Origin: JAGPHI01 sp036641735
GTDB taxonomy: Bacteria > Bacillota > Clostridia > Oscillospirales > Ruminococcaceae
Length of the DNA: 64,000 nt
Assembly: GCA_036641735.1 (NCBI GenBank)
Contig: JAVWEG010000002.1
Coordinates: forward strand, 1 to 64,000
Reading direction: 5' to 3'
The notes under the pieces are model-generated. The model made no database searches and was not told the DNA's origin. It worked only from the letters and a program-made list of their open reading frames with translations. Positions 19,022 to 28,262 of the stretch are shown here, one piece after another. The position numbers were made by a program, and so were the translations under genes. How positions within the stretch are numbered: the stretch's first letter is position 1; each line of letters begins with the position of its first letter.

Positions 19022-19866
19022 CAGCTTTCCACCTCCTTATCGCGTGTAGCACGTAGCTGCACAAACGCTATTATTGCCACTAATATAAAGAATACCACGG
19101 CTTTTGCTTGCCCTACACCCTCCCAGCCGTTGCGCCCGTAAAAGGTATTGTAAATATCAAGTGCCAGGGTTTGCGTTTGCTTGCTCGGCGCTCCGCCTGT
19201 AAGTGCAAATACTTGGTCAAACATTTTAAACGAATTTGTCAGCGTGAGGAACATACATATTGTCACACTGGACATCACCATAGGTATAGTAATGTTTTTA
19301 AGTACCTGCCACGAGCTTGCGCCGTCTATGCGCGCCGCTTCCACAAGGTCTGTGGGTATGTTTTGTAAGCCAGCTACATATATAATCATCATATAGCCTA
19401 TCAGCTGCCAGTTTGTAAGTATTACAAGCCCCCAAAATCCGTATTTTGCGGAAAAAGTAATATCTACACCAAACTTTAGTAATACACCATTTATCATTAT
19501 CTGCCAAATATATCCAAGTACTATACCGCCGATAAGGTTTGGCATAAAGAATACAGTGCGAAATGCGTTAGTGCCTTTTAGCCCTTTAGTAAGGAGCAGT
19601 GCAAGGCAAAATGCAAAAAAGTTGATAGTAATAACAGCTACTACCGTAAATATAGCTGTGAATACAAGTGCGTGCAGAAAATCCGCATCTTGCGTAAACG
19701 CTCGTTTGTAATTGTTAATACCTACAAATTTAGCATTAGTGACAGTGGTAAATTTGCAAAATGACAACCATACACCCATAATAAACGGCGCCACAAAGGC
19801 GATAATAAATGCAATGAGTGTAGGAAGTACGAATATCGGGAAATATTTTTTCAATGTTTTTTGCAC
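19021..19866 (-). CDS. malF: Maltodextrin-type ABC permease, MalF family
   Basis: I start this at GTG 19866 (VQKTLKKYFP), because AAAGGAGG lies 6 bases upstream; a longer reading from 19911 would put the ribosome site inside the gene. That gives 281 residues with six helices and the EAA loop VEAARIDGASSWQVLKNITI. It pairs with the following permease to form the channel. Long hairpins separate it from the binding-protein gene. Confidence 0.9.
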   Translation of the reverse strand: MQKTLKKYFPIFVLPTLIAFIIAFVAPFIMGVWLSFCKFTTVTNAKFVGINNYKRAFTQDADFLHALVFTAIFTVVAVITINFFAFCLALLLTKGLKGTNAFRTVFFMPNLIGGIVLGYIWQIMINGVLLKFGVDITFSAKYGFWGLVILTNWQLIGYMMIIYVAGLQNIPTDLVEAARIDGASSWQVLKNITIPMVMSSVTICMFLTLTNSFKMFDQVFALTGGAPSKQTQTLALDIYNTFYGRNGWEGVGQAKAVVFFILVAIIAFVQLRATRDKEVES

Positions 19867-19913
19867 TTTGCTTCCTCCTTTATAATGTACGCATACTTTT
19901 ATAATATTCAAAA

Positions 19914-20062
19914 CTTGTCGAGGCGGCTGTAAGCTTGCTTGTTTACAGCCGCCTCGACAAGCCTTGCGGCTTGCCGTATGCGCACGCTGCGCGTAAAATC
20001 AAAATGCGGTGGGTACACAGCGGCATTAATACTTAATTGCCCTTGTCGCCCACCGCCATTTT
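19914..20062 (-). promoter_or_regulatory. Multi-hairpin spacer between binding-protein and permease genes
   Basis: A perfect 19-bp stem (CTTGTCGAGGCGGCTGTAA and its complement, 19914-19932/19943-19961) comes just before the permease leader. A second stem CAAGCC/GGCTTG overlaps one of its arms. A third, AAATGCGGTGGG/CCCACCGCCATTT (20002-20013/20049-20061), lies close to the binding-protein stop. Such spacers often protect the abundant binding-protein mRNA and reduce downstream expression; here that is inference. No T-run follows the 19-bp stem on the minus strand, so it may not terminate fully. Confidence 0.8.
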
Positions 20063-20076
20063 ATAATGCTATTGTA

Positions 20077-21465
20077 TTATTGTGCGTTTTGTTTTTCTGT
20101 TTTCCAGTCGGAAACTACGCTCTTTGATACAGCTTCCCAATCTGTTTTGCCCTGTGCATATTCAAGTAATTTTGCACCGAAATTGTCTTTGAATGTTTGG
20201 CTTGGGAAAATAGTGAAGTTCCACGGCACATTGTTGATGTCCGTCTTGGCACTCCAAGCAAGCACGTCCTGTGCAAGAGGATCAGTGGGCTTATCAGCAT
20301 CTGTAAATGTATCAAAAGGTGCGATAAATCCTAAATCCTTAGTAACAAATGCTTTACCGGCAGGATCAGTGTAAAGCCAAGTTAAGAAATCGATAGAAGC
20401 TTTCTGATCTTCAGGCTTTGCGTTTTTGTTAATGCAGAAGAAGTTTTCTGTGCCAATGCAAAGGCCTTGCTTTTCTTCGCCCTTAAAGCCCATATACAAA
20501 GGCATAAATTTAACGTCCTCAGGCTTTACCACGTTGCCGTCTGTGCCTGATACTTGACCATAAGCCCAGTTGCCGTTTTGTACCATTGCACATTTGCCAA
20601 GTGCAAACTCAGCCATAGAATCATTTACAGTTTTAGAGCCTGTAAGCTTTTTGTCTACTGTAGAATTTGTAAGATATAAATCAAACAAATTTTTAAAGTT
20701 TTCACTGCCGCTAAACTTAATTTCGGCTGTTGCAGCTGAGTCCTTTAGGTCTACCTTGTTTTCTGTAAACTCATAGAATACAGGTACGTTAGCGGTATGT
20801 GTCTGCCAGCGCCAATCTTCGCCCTTAGCAAGAGAAGTAGAAGCGAATACGCCGTCTATGCCGAGGTCTTTTTTCATTGCCTGCATATCATCGGTTACTT
20901 CCTTTAGCTTGGCAAATGAATTAATTTCGTCTATAGATTTTGCCTTAGGTGCTTTAGTAGCAAAATATTTTTGCATAATAGCGTTGTTATAGATGATGCC
21001 GTAGCCCTCTATAGCGAACGGAATACCATAAACGCCTTCGCCCTCTGTGATGGCGATGCTCTTATCCATAAGATGCTTGTAGATTTCTGTGCCTGATAAA
21101 TCAGCGCAATAATCTTTCCAAGCTGCATATCCTACAGGCCCGTTAATTTGGAATATTGTAGGAGCATCGGATTTTGCAATTTCGCCCTTTAGCTGCTGCT
21201 CATATGTGCCTGCGGCGGCTGTTACTACTTTTACAGGTACTCCGGTAGCTTTTGTGTACTCGCCTGCAATTTTCTGATATTGTTCGTCTTGCTCAGGCTT
21301 AAAGTTGTAAAAATACACATTGCCTTTTGCTTCGGGTGCAGCGGAGCTGACAGGTGTGCTGGCAGGAGTAGAAGCAGCAGGTGTAGACGACGGTGCTTTT
21401 TCTCCACAGGACGCAAGCCCGACAGCCATTGTTAATGCAAGAATAAGTGATAATGCCTTTTTCAT
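20077..21465 (-). CDS. Maltodextrin-type ABC substrate-binding lipoprotein
   Basis: 462 residues. The signal MKKALSLILALTMAVG with lipobox GLASC gives a lipid-anchored Cys at about residue 20, followed by a Ser/Thr/Pro/Ala linker. The rest fits family 1 extracellular sugar-binding proteins (APTIFQINGPVGYAAW, GIPFAIEGYGIIYN). It delivers sugar to the two permeases downstream. AGGAGG is well placed. Sugar identity, probably maltodextrin, follows from malQ in the operon. Confidence 0.93.
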   Translation of the reverse strand: MKKALSLILALTMAVGLASCGEKAPSSTPAASTPASTPVSSAAPEAKGNVYFYNFKPEQDEQYQKIAGEYTKATGVPVKVVTAAAGTYEQQLKGEIAKSDAPTIFQINGPVGYAAWKDYCADLSGTEIYKHLMDKSIAITEGEGVYGIPFAIEGYGIIYNNAIMQKYFATKAPKAKSIDEINSFAKLKEVTDDMQAMKKDLGIDGVFASTSLAKGEDWRWQTHTANVPVFYEFTENKVDLKDSAATAEIKFSGSENFKNLFDLYLTNSTVDKKLTGSKTVNDSMAEFALGKCAMVQNGNWAYGQVSGTDGNVVKPEDVKFMPLYMGFKGEEKQGLCIGTENFFCINKNAKPEDQKASIDFLTWLYTDPAGKAFVTKDLGFIAPFDTFTDADKPTDPLAQDVLAWSAKTDINNVPWNFTIFPSQTFKDNFGAKLLEYAQGKTDWEAVSKSVVSDWKTEKQNAQ

Positions 21466-21542
21466 ATTTGTCCTCCTAAATATATTGCGCTTTCAAAAAG
21501 AAAGCTTTTTATCATCAAGCGAAGTATTCGCCGGATTTCGTA

Positions 21543-22547
21543 TTAATGGCAAGTGATTACACTCTCACCCTCTATTAAGGTGCTTGGAAGTATAATATTG
21601 CGTGCAGGGGTGTTCTTTTCTATATGAGATAAAAGTAAAGCTACGCTGTTTTTTGCTATGTCGCTTTGCGGCTGGCGGATAGTGGTGAGCGAGGGGGTAA
21701 GATAATCGGCAAGCTCTATACCGTCAAATCCGATTACTGAGATATCATCAGGCACGGTAAGCTTTGCATCGTGTATGGCGCGCATCGCGCCTACTGCCAT
21801 AATATCAGACATCGCAAATATTGCCGTAATGTCTTTTTTGCGTGAAATAAGCTTTTGTGTAGCTCTGTATGCAGAGCCGTAATTGTAATTAGCCTTTTGA
21901 TAATAGTCCTCGTTAAAAACGAGACCTGCGGTTTTATAAGCATCGCAGCAGCCTTCATAACGTAAAGCACTGATATACGATAGCTCTCGTCTGCCGCCAA
22001 GTACACCGATATTGCGATGACCTTTGTGTAAAAGATAGCTTATTGCTTCACAAGCGGCCTTGCTGTCATCTATGCCCACGCAGGATAAATTATCAAACTC
22101 AAGCTCTTTAGAAGTGGTGGTGGCAAGCACGCAAGGCAGCTCTATTGAGCAAAAATGCTGCTTAAAGGTGGAGATATTGCCTCCGAGAAATATTAGCCCA
22201 AGAGGTTTTTTTTCAAGGCAAATTCGTTTAGCTGCCTGCACCTCATCTTGCTCTTCATCTACATAATGTACAGAAGCTGTATATCCGTCTTCCTGTATTA
22301 AACTTTGCAGCTGTTCTATTATAGCTGCAAAAAACATATTAAATGCACCTTTTACCACGATGGCTATGCTTTTACTGCTTTGTGCTTTTAATTGGCGCGC
22401 ATTATTGTTTGGTACAAACTTATGCTTTGCCACAACCTCGTTTATTTTATCCTTGGTTTCACGGCTTACGTCGGGGTGATTATTGAGCGCACGCGATACT
22501 GTGGACACCGCATATCCCGATTCGCGAGCTATGTCTTTAATAGTCAT
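21543..22547 (-). CDS. LacI family transcriptional regulator
   Basis: 334 residues. The N-terminal helix-turn-helix MTIKDIARESGYAVSTVSRA with hinge NNNARQLKAQSSKSIAI is classic LacI. A periplasmic-binding-like sensor domain follows (GVIGFDGIELADYLTP-type close: VIGFDGIELADYLTPSLTTI). It is 77 bases upstream of the binding-protein gene and in the same direction, with a cluster of LacI-type operator sequences ahead of its own start. Probably a maltose-responsive repressor of the whole operon. Confidence 0.93.
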   Translation of the reverse strand: MTIKDIARESGYAVSTVSRALNNHPDVSRETKDKINEVVAKHKFVPNNNARQLKAQSSKSIAIVVKGAFNMFFAAIIEQLQSLIQEDGYTASVHYVDEEQDEVQAAKRICLEKKPLGLIFLGGNISTFKQHFCSIELPCVLATTTSKELEFDNLSCVGIDDSKAACEAISYLLHKGHRNIGVLGGRRELSYISALRYEGCCDAYKTAGLVFNEDYYQKANYNYGSAYRATQKLISRKKDITAIFAMSDIMAVGAMRAIHDAKLTVPDDISVIGFDGIELADYLTPSLTTIRQPQSDIAKNSVALLLSHIEKNTPARNIILPSTLIEGESVITCH

Positions 22548-22578
22548 TTACATTACCTCAAATCCACAGCGCATTTTT

Positions 22579-22614
22579 GGAAACGTTACTGAAACCGTTA
22601 CTGGAAACGTTTCC
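22579..22614. promoter_or_regulatory. Triple LacI-type operator cluster
   Basis: Three half- or full-sites in a row: GGAAACGTTACT, GAAACCGTTACT and the perfect palindrome GGAAACGTTTCC (22603-22614). They lie 32-67 bases before the regulator start, so autoregulation and control of the operon are likely. Similarity to catabolite-response or MalR boxes is apparent; which LacI-family protein binds cannot be told. Confidence 0.7.
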
Positions 22615-22725
22615 GAAACTCTGTGCTTAAATAATACACCTAAGAGATGTGGAAATGCAAGAGCAAATTCACATTTTCAGCACATTGCAGTTAAATATAT
22701 ATATTTTATTGTGCAACAACACAAT

Positions 22726-22767
22726 AAAAGCTGCTATACATAATTTGCACTATGTATAGCAGCTTTT
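22726..22767 (-). terminator. Terminator downstream of the peptidoglycan-binding gene
   Basis: Perfect 17-bp stem AAAAGCTGCTATACATA and its complement, followed by TTTT on the minus strand. Confidence 0.88.
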
Positions 22768-22784
22768 ATTAAGGGTTAGGAGTA

Positions 22785-23579
22785 TTAAAGGGTATTGTTA
22801 AATTCAATTACCAGCTTGTTCCAAGTAACAGAGCCGACAATTCCATCGGGTTTAAGAAGATAATAGCCTTGAAAAGCTATAGCTTCGTTTTTGGTTTTGC
22901 TGCCGAAATTACCGTCTATTGTAAGCAGAGGCCCCCATTTGCCGCCGTTAGTTGCATTGAGAAAGCTTTGTACGCAGCGCACGGAGTCGCCGCTTGAGCC
23001 TAAAGATAAGGCTTCTCCCGAATAATGTGCTGTAACCTTTGATTTGGTAGCTGTCGCGTTTGCGTTTTTCACCGTTACTATTGCCTGCCAGGTAATTTGC
23101 CCGATAATGCCGTCTATAGATAATGAAAACAGGCGCTGAAAGCACCTTACGGCATTAGCCATATTATTGCCATAGCTTGCATCTACGGTTTGCCTGTTTA
23201 TAGCGGTATACGGTGGCGTAATAGAATTTAAAAGCAGCTGCATATGTGATACGTCACTGCTGTGAGAGCCGCTGCGCAAGGCTATTCCGGGATAAGTGTC
23301 GGCAGAGCCGCCTACAAGTGTATTATAGTCTGTAACTATTGCGTTCCAAGTGTTTTGTCCTATTTCACCGTCTATTGAAAGATGTGCGTATGCCTGATAT
23401 TGCTCTACGGTTTTTTTGGTGGCAGAGCCGAACTTGCCGTCTACAGTGAGTGGGGATAATGCGTGATACTTCATTGTGCGAATGGTGTTGAGGTATTTTT
23501 GCATACGTGCTACCTCAGACGAATTAGAGCCTACACTGAGAATATGTCCCGCATACACGGGGCTGATTAAAATTGCCAT
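22785..23579 (-). CDS. Peptidoglycan-binding protein with three PG_binding_1-type repeats
   Basis: 264 residues from ATG 23579, chosen for the AAAGGAGGG just upstream rather than the longer reading from 23648. Three repeats of the same pattern are visible: (L)xxGSxSxDVxxMQxxLN, then TVDGKFGSATKKTVEQYQ / DASYGNNMANAVRCFQ / TIDGNFGSKTKNEAIAFQ, each ending IDGxxGxxTW. These domains bind cell-wall peptidoglycan. No catalytic domain or clear signal peptide is present, so export and function are open; spore or wall-associated roles are plausible. Confidence 0.85.
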   Translation of the reverse strand: MAILISPVYAGHILSVGSNSSEVARMQKYLNTIRTMKYHALSPLTVDGKFGSATKKTVEQYQAYAHLSIDGEIGQNTWNAIVTDYNTLVGGSADTYPGIALRSGSHSSDVSHMQLLLNSITPPYTAINRQTVDASYGNNMANAVRCFQRLFSLSIDGIIGQITWQAIVTVKNANATATKSKVTAHYSGEALSLGSSGDSVRCVQSFLNATNGGKWGPLLTIDGNFGSKTKNEAIAFQGYYLLKPDGIVGSVTWNKLVIEFNNTL

Positions 23580-23651
23580 ATAAAACCCTCCTTTATCACA
23601 TACTATGCACAAAGGAGTAAGTACGTGTAAGGACAAGCCGAAAAGCACTTA

Positions 23652-24185
23652 TTATAAAGTGAGCGATTTACGACGTTTTTCGGCAGTTTTAAGGGTGAAA
23701 TACAGTAAGCTTACATCAATAGGCAGCTTTATTATATTTTTTATTATTCTAATGCCCATCAATGCAAAAAAGCTTTTGCCATACATAATATACAGCCATA
23801 AAGGGGTACAGCACATATTTATAAGCAAAACAACAGTAAGCTGCGCTGCTATTGTGCGTTTTAAGCTGATGCTTTGCTTGTAAAAAAAGCAGCCGTATAT
23901 AAAGCCGAGTAAAAACTCATTAAAGGTAAATCCCGGGAAAAACGCGCCGTTTGGACGTATAAAATATCCAAGAATATCCGCGGCTATCCCCATAAGCCCT
24001 GCGAGCATAGGCCCATACATATAGCCTGATAGGGAAGTGGCAAGATATGAAAATCCGATTTCAAGCATATTACTCACGGGAATGGTAAAAACATTTAATA
24101 CTACTTTAAGTGCAGAAAGCATAGCTGCGCCTGCAAGGCTTGATATCTTACGCATTTCTTTTACGGCCGATTTAAACAATTCCAT
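23652..24185 (-). CDS. folT: ECF transporter S component, folate family (FolT-like)
   Basis: 177 residues, about six helices. The segments PVSNMLEIGFSYLATSLSGYMYGP, GIAADILGYFIRP and FFPGFTFNEFLLGFIYG are characteristic of FolT-type substrate-binding subunits. These use a shared EcfAAT module encoded elsewhere to import folate. No THF riboswitch is visible in the short leader. It is divergent from the M3 peptidase. Family assignment good; the exact vitamin less certain. Confidence 0.82.
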   Translation of the reverse strand: MELFKSAVKEMRKISSLAGAAMLSALKVVLNVFTIPVSNMLEIGFSYLATSLSGYMYGPMLAGLMGIAADILGYFIRPNGAFFPGFTFNEFLLGFIYGCFFYKQSISLKRTIAAQLTVVLLINMCCTPLWLYIMYGKSFFALMGIRIIKNIIKLPIDVSLLYFTLKTAEKRRKSLTL

Positions 24186-24286
24186 TTTTACCTCTTTATT
24201 CGTTTGTATTTTTGTATTATTCGTGCTAAAATATAGATGATACGGTTATGTTAACGACAAAATATTTTCAAGGGAGTTGGTTTTTA

Positions 24287-25981
24287 ATGCAATTTTCCAA
24301 GATGAAATACGAGCGTGTGCCAATAGATGAGCTTTTGCACGAGTTTGCAGGCATTGCAAAAAAGATAGAAGCGGCATCAGGGGCTGAAGAAACGCTTGCC
24401 CTTTTTTGGCAATATGAGCAGATTGCACAGGCAATAACCACAGCGCAAGCTATCGCCGAAATACGTCACACAATAAATACCGAGGATGCTTTTTATGAAG
24501 AGGAAAACAATTTTTATGATGCGAACTCGCCGCGCCTCAGTGATGCAATGCTCAAGGTGTATAATGCGCTTTTATCCAGTAAATATAAGGCGGAAATAGA
24601 AAAATCTCTCGGCGGATTATTGATAGAAAAGCTGGAACAAAATGTAAAATCAATGTCACCTCTGATATTAGAGCTTATGGCACAGGAAAATGAGCTTACT
24701 ACACAATATGTAAAGCTGTATGCGAGCGCGCAAATAGAGCTTGACGGCAAAAAGCTTACTGTAAGTGAGATGAGCCCGTATAAACAAAGCACCGACCGCG
24801 CAGTGCGCGAGAGCGCTTATCGTGCCGAGGGAGAATGGTTTGATGCTAATGCAAAAGAGCTAGATGAGCTTTACGATAAGCTTGTGCATAACAGAAACGC
24901 GCAGGGCAGAGCGATGGGATATGATAATTATATACCATTAGCCGTTATACGTATGCACCGCATTGGATATACACTCGAGGATATGCAAAGCTTTCGCGAG
25001 CAGATAGTAAGTGATGTAGTGCCAATAGTGGCAAAATTAAAAGATTTACAAAAAAAGCGCGTGGGCATAGATGATTTTAAATTTTGGGACGATAGCTTTT
25101 GCTTTAAAGACGGCAACGCTATTCCTAAAGGCAGCCCTGAAGAGCTGCTTTTGGCAGGGCAGGAGATGTATCACGAGCTGTCGAGCGAGACGTCCGCGTT
25201 TATTGATATGATGACAAAAAACGATTTGTTTGACGTGCTTTCTAAAAAAGGCAAAGCGCCGGGAGGGTATTGCACTTATATTCCCGGCTATAAAGCACCG
25301 TTTATTTTCTCAAACTTTAATGGCACCGCCGATGATGTAGATGTGCTTACGCACGAGGCAGGACACGCATTTGCGGCATATATTGCCGCAGGCAAAGACC
25401 TTGCGAGCGAGCTTGAAGAGCCTGGAATGGAGAGCTGCGAGATACATTCAATGTCTATGGAATTTCTCACAGCAGATTATCATAATTTGTTTTTTAAAGA
25501 AGATACTGCCAAATATGAGCTTGCACACGCAGAGGATGCAATGTACTTTTTGCCTTATGGCACTATGGTAGACGAATTTCAGCATATTATGTATGCAAAC
25601 GAAAATCTTACACCGTCACAGCGCAATGAAGAGTGGCTGCGCCTAGAGCATAAATATCGTCCGTGGATAGATTTTGATAATTTGCCGTTTTATGCGCGCG
25701 GAGCAGGCTGGCAAAGGCAGCTGCATATATATGAATATCCGTTTTATTATATAGATTATTGCCTAGCACAAAGTGTGGCACTGCAATTTTTTATCGCATT
25801 TAATAACGATAAAAAAGATGCGTGGAAGCGTTATGTAAAGCTTGTGGGCAAAGCGGGGACAGAGAGCTATTCACAGCTAGTGGAGACAGCAGGTTTTAAA
25901 TCGCCATTTAAATACGGCACAATGAAGCAAATTTCAAATGCCGTATATGATTGGATAATAAATTACAAGGAGATACAATAA
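24287..25981 (+). CDS. M3 family oligoendopeptidase (PepF-like)
   Basis: 564 residues from ATG 24287, with AAGGGAG upstream; the earlier ATG at 24248 lacks a ribosome site. The zinc motif HEAGH is near residue 356 and the third ligand region ELEEPGMESCEIHSMSMEF follows about 24 residues later. An oligopeptidase F-like N-terminal domain precedes it. Cytoplasmic, cuts short peptides. Its stop TAA overlaps the ATG of the next gene, so they are co-translated. Confidence 0.93.
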   Translation: MQFSKMKYERVPIDELLHEFAGIAKKIEAASGAEETLALFWQYEQIAQAITTAQAIAEIRHTINTEDAFYEEENNFYDANSPRLSDAMLKVYNALLSSKYKAEIEKSLGGLLIEKLEQNVKSMSPLILELMAQENELTTQYVKLYASAQIELDGKKLTVSEMSPYKQSTDRAVRESAYRAEGEWFDANAKELDELYDKLVHNRNAQGRAMGYDNYIPLAVIRMHRIGYTLEDMQSFREQIVSDVVPIVAKLKDLQKKRVGIDDFKFWDDSFCFKDGNAIPKGSPEELLLAGQEMYHELSSETSAFIDMMTKNDLFDVLSKKGKAPGGYCTYIPGYKAPFIFSNFNGTADDVDVLTHEAGHAFAAYIAAGKDLASELEEPGMESCEIHSMSMEFLTADYHNLFFKEDTAKYELAHAEDAMYFLPYGTMVDEFQHIMYANENLTPSQRNEEWLRLEHKYRPWIDFDNLPFYARGAGWQRQLHIYEYPFYYIDYCLAQSVALQFFIAFNNDKKDAWKRYVKLVGKAGTESYSQLVETAGFKSPFKYGTMKQISNAVYDWIINYKEIQ

Positions 25982-26370
25982 TGAAAGTAGCAGTAACTTA
26001 CCAAAATGGAGAGGTGTTCGCACATTTTGGACACACAGAGCAATTTAAACTTTATGATATTGAAAACAATGCCATAAAAACAAGCTGTGTAGTGGATACA
26101 AACGGCAGCGGACACGGTGCGCTTTCGGGATTTTTAAAAGAGCGCGGTGTGGATACATTAATCTGCGGCGGCATTGGCGGCGGTGCGCGTACAGCGCTTG
26201 GAGAGGCAGGTATTACACTGTATCCGGGCGCTATGGGCAATGCTGATGAGCAGGTAAAAGCACTGTTAAACGGCACTTTAAAGTACGATCCTGACACGGT
26301 CTGCGCTCATCATCACGAAAACGGCGAGGATAGCTGCCACGAAGATAAGCACGGCTGCGGCAATCATTAA
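25981..26370 (+). CDS. NifB/NifX-type iron-molybdenum cofactor-binding-fold protein
   Basis: 129 residues, a single NifX-like domain: VAVTYQNGEVFAHFGHTEQF, then VDTLICGGIGGGARTALGEAGI and GAMGNADEQVKALLNGTL. The tail HHHENGEDSCHEDKHGCGNH is His/Cys-rich and could bind metal. Such free-standing proteins occur in non-nitrogen-fixing anaerobes and no nif gene is nearby. Start overlaps the peptidase stop. Role unknown; metal-cluster carrier is a guess. Confidence 0.85.
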   Translation: MKVAVTYQNGEVFAHFGHTEQFKLYDIENNAIKTSCVVDTNGSGHGALSGFLKERGVDTLICGGIGGGARTALGEAGITLYPGAMGNADEQVKALLNGTLKYDPDTVCAHHHENGEDSCHEDKHGCGNH

Positions 26371-26377
26371 TTATAAT

Positions 26378-27133
26378 TTATTCAAGATATAAATCTTGCA
26401 AATGGCGCTTATCATTGTGCGTGAGCTGCAAGGCATTAGCTAAAAAGTTGTCGAAGCTGCCATATATTTTTTCGGCAGTATCAAATGTGGCTTGCAAATA
26501 TTCACGCTGTACACACATTGCTATTTTGAGCGCGGACACCTCGGCTTCGCTCATACCTGATTTATATGCAGCGGCATATTCACGCTCGTTTGCTTCGCGG
26601 CGCGCAAAATTCGTTTCGAGGTAATCGTCAAAGATATCTTCGCGCGACACACCAAGTATCGTAAGAATGATAGCGGCGGCTATACCAGTGCGGTCTTTGC
26701 CCGCAAAGCAATGAAACAGCGTAGCGCCATCGTCCAAATCCAAGAGCAAATCTATAAACTCTCTGTAGCCGCGGCAAGCTGTCTTGTCTGCGGCTACAGT
26801 GCTGTAAAGGCGCAGCATATAGCTTTGCATTGTATCGGCAGTGGCCTTGCGCATAAACGCATCGTGAGATACATCGTTTTCGCCTGTGTCGGCAAGAATA
26901 TCCACAAGGTTATTGCGCACGTTTTCAATAACATCATCGGGCGATTGCAATGCTTCGCGTTTACTGCGAAAGTCTATTATAGTGCGTAATTTATAATCCT
27001 GCACAAGCTCATTTTTATCGGACGGGGAAAGATTAACAGGCTCGGCACTGCGCAGTAAGCGGCAACGCTTTACTTTGCGCCCGTCAGCTCCAACATATCC
27101 GCCGATATCTCTAAAATTTGTCAGCGTTTTCAT
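26378..27133 (-). CDS. Tyrosine/serine protein phosphatase (Y_phosphatase3 family)
   Basis: 251 residues. It opens TNFRDIGGYVGADGRKVKRC RLLRSAEP-like (typical start of this family) and carries the P-loop HCFAGKDRTG around residue 140 with the catalytic Cys. A C-terminal helical region has the LETNFARREAN segment. It converges on the NifX-like gene with only seven bases between. Substrate may be phosphoprotein or phosphoinositide-like; not decidable here. Confidence 0.88.
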   Translation of the reverse strand: MKTLTNFRDIGGYVGADGRKVKRCRLLRSAEPVNLSPSDKNELVQDYKLRTIIDFRSKREALQSPDDVIENVRNNLVDILADTGENDVSHDAFMRKATADTMQSYMLRLYSTVAADKTACRGYREFIDLLLDLDDGATLFHCFAGKDRTGIAAAIILTILGVSREDIFDDYLETNFARREANEREYAAAYKSGMSEAEVSALKIAMCVQREYLQATFDTAEKIYGSFDNFLANALQLTHNDKRHLQDLYLE

Positions 27134-27303
27134 AGCGGTCAGCTCCTTTATACATAATATAGTAAAGCATAAAGCAATAATGAAGCACTGTCAAGATGTA
27201 TTGAATGTAAATATTAGTGTAAATGATTTGTACTTTTTATAATATTATAGTATAATAATATACTATGTAGTTACGGCTATTGCCTATATTTGCGGAATAA
27301 AAT

Positions 27304-27313
27304 NNNNNNNNNN
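27304..27313. other. Assembly gap (10 N)
   Basis: Ten N bases at the position where the first part of the family A repeat would lie. True gap length is unknown. Confidence 0.99.
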
Positions 27314-27390
27314 TACAAAACCTTTTGTCAAGCTGCATACGCAAAGACGAGGCTTTGAGTAGGACTATCAAAAGTAAAATTACTGTATAA
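27304..27390 (+). repeat. Family A structured repeat, copy 2 (5' end lost in the N gap)
   Basis: Visible from 27314. It matches copies 1 and 3 through CAAGCTGCATAC, GCAAAGACGAGGCTTTGAGTA (split here as GCAAAGACGAGG plus CTTTGAGTA) and ATCAAAAGTAAAATT. The first hairpin is ACAAAA/TTTTGT, different bases from copy 1 (ATAG/CTAT) in the same place. It ends 18 bases before the YesL-like start. Confidence 0.75.
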
Positions 27391-27408
27391 CAGCTAGGAG
27401 AAACTATT

Positions 27409-28251
27409 ATGGGATTGTTTTCAAATAATTTTAATCGTCCGGGGCCGGGAGTGCCTAAAGATGCACCTAAAAAGAAGGGACTGAAACGCTTTTTCGAGAT
27501 ATTGGGCCGCGATTTGGGCGATTTGTTTAAACTAAATTTAATATTTGTTGCGTGCTGCGTGCCTATGTTTGCAGCAGGATATTTTACGGTGATTTCTTTT
27601 TTCCTTGATGAAAAGCTTATCTTTTTAGGGCCTATACTTTTAGGCTTTGCACTGTTTTTACTTGCATCCATTTTGCTGGGGCCTGCGCTTTGCGGAGTAC
27701 ATTCGGTGATTACCAATATGTTGCGCGACGAGCCGATATATATGTGGACAACATTTAAAAAGAGCTTTAAATCCAATTTTCGTACAGCTGCACCGCTCGG
27801 TGTTGTGTTTGCAGGGCTTGTCGGGCTTGAAGCATTTGCCATTGTATTTTATTTTAAAGGGCTTATAGCCTCGGGCAAGCAGATGAATGTGTTTTTGATG
27901 GCGGTGTTTTTCTTTAATGTATTGCTGCTTACTTTAGTTAGCTTATATATGTTTTTACAGCTTGTTTATTTGGATTTAAAGGTAATGCCTATAATTAAAA
28001 ATAGCTTATTACTCACCTTTGCAATGGCAAAGCGCACCTTGCCTGCCGGCATTTGGGTAATGGTATGCTTGGCGCTGATAATCTTGTTTTTCCCTGTTAC
28101 TATAGTGCTGTGCATACTATTTATGCCGATACTGATACTTTTGGTAGCCGATATGTGGCTGTGGCCTACGATGGAGCAGATGTTTCATATAAGCGATTTA
28201 CTGATAGAGCGCAGAGAAAAAGAGCTTGCGGAAAATACGCAAAGCGAATAA
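27409..28251 (+). CDS. YesL-like (DUF624) membrane protein
   Basis: 280 residues. After a hydrophilic N-terminus come five or six hydrophobic segments. FKLNLIFVACCVP, GPALCGVHSVITNMLRDE and FKKSFKSNFRTAAP follow the DUF624/YesL pattern of a conserved loop between helices. YesL is often linked to carbohydrate operons in Bacillus, but no sugar gene is next to this copy. TAGGAG lies before the ATG. Function unknown. Confidence 0.8.
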   Translation: MGLFSNNFNRPGPGVPKDAPKKKGLKRFFEILGRDLGDLFKLNLIFVACCVPMFAAGYFTVISFFLDEKLIFLGPILLGFALFLLASILLGPALCGVHSVITNMLRDEPIYMWTTFKKSFKSNFRTAAPLGVVFAGLVGLEAFAIVFYFKGLIASGKQMNVFLMAVFFFNVLLLTLVSLYMFLQLVYLDLKVMPIIKNSLLLTFAMAKRTLPAGIWVMVCLALIILFFPVTIVLCILFMPILILLVADMWLWPTMEQMFHISDLLIERREKELAENTQSE

Positions 28252-28262
28252 ATATATAAATT

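Noticed and set aside
24186..24286. THF riboswitch upstream of the FolT-like gene
   Set aside because: The leader is short, AT-rich and has none of the conserved THF-riboswitch segments I can recall.
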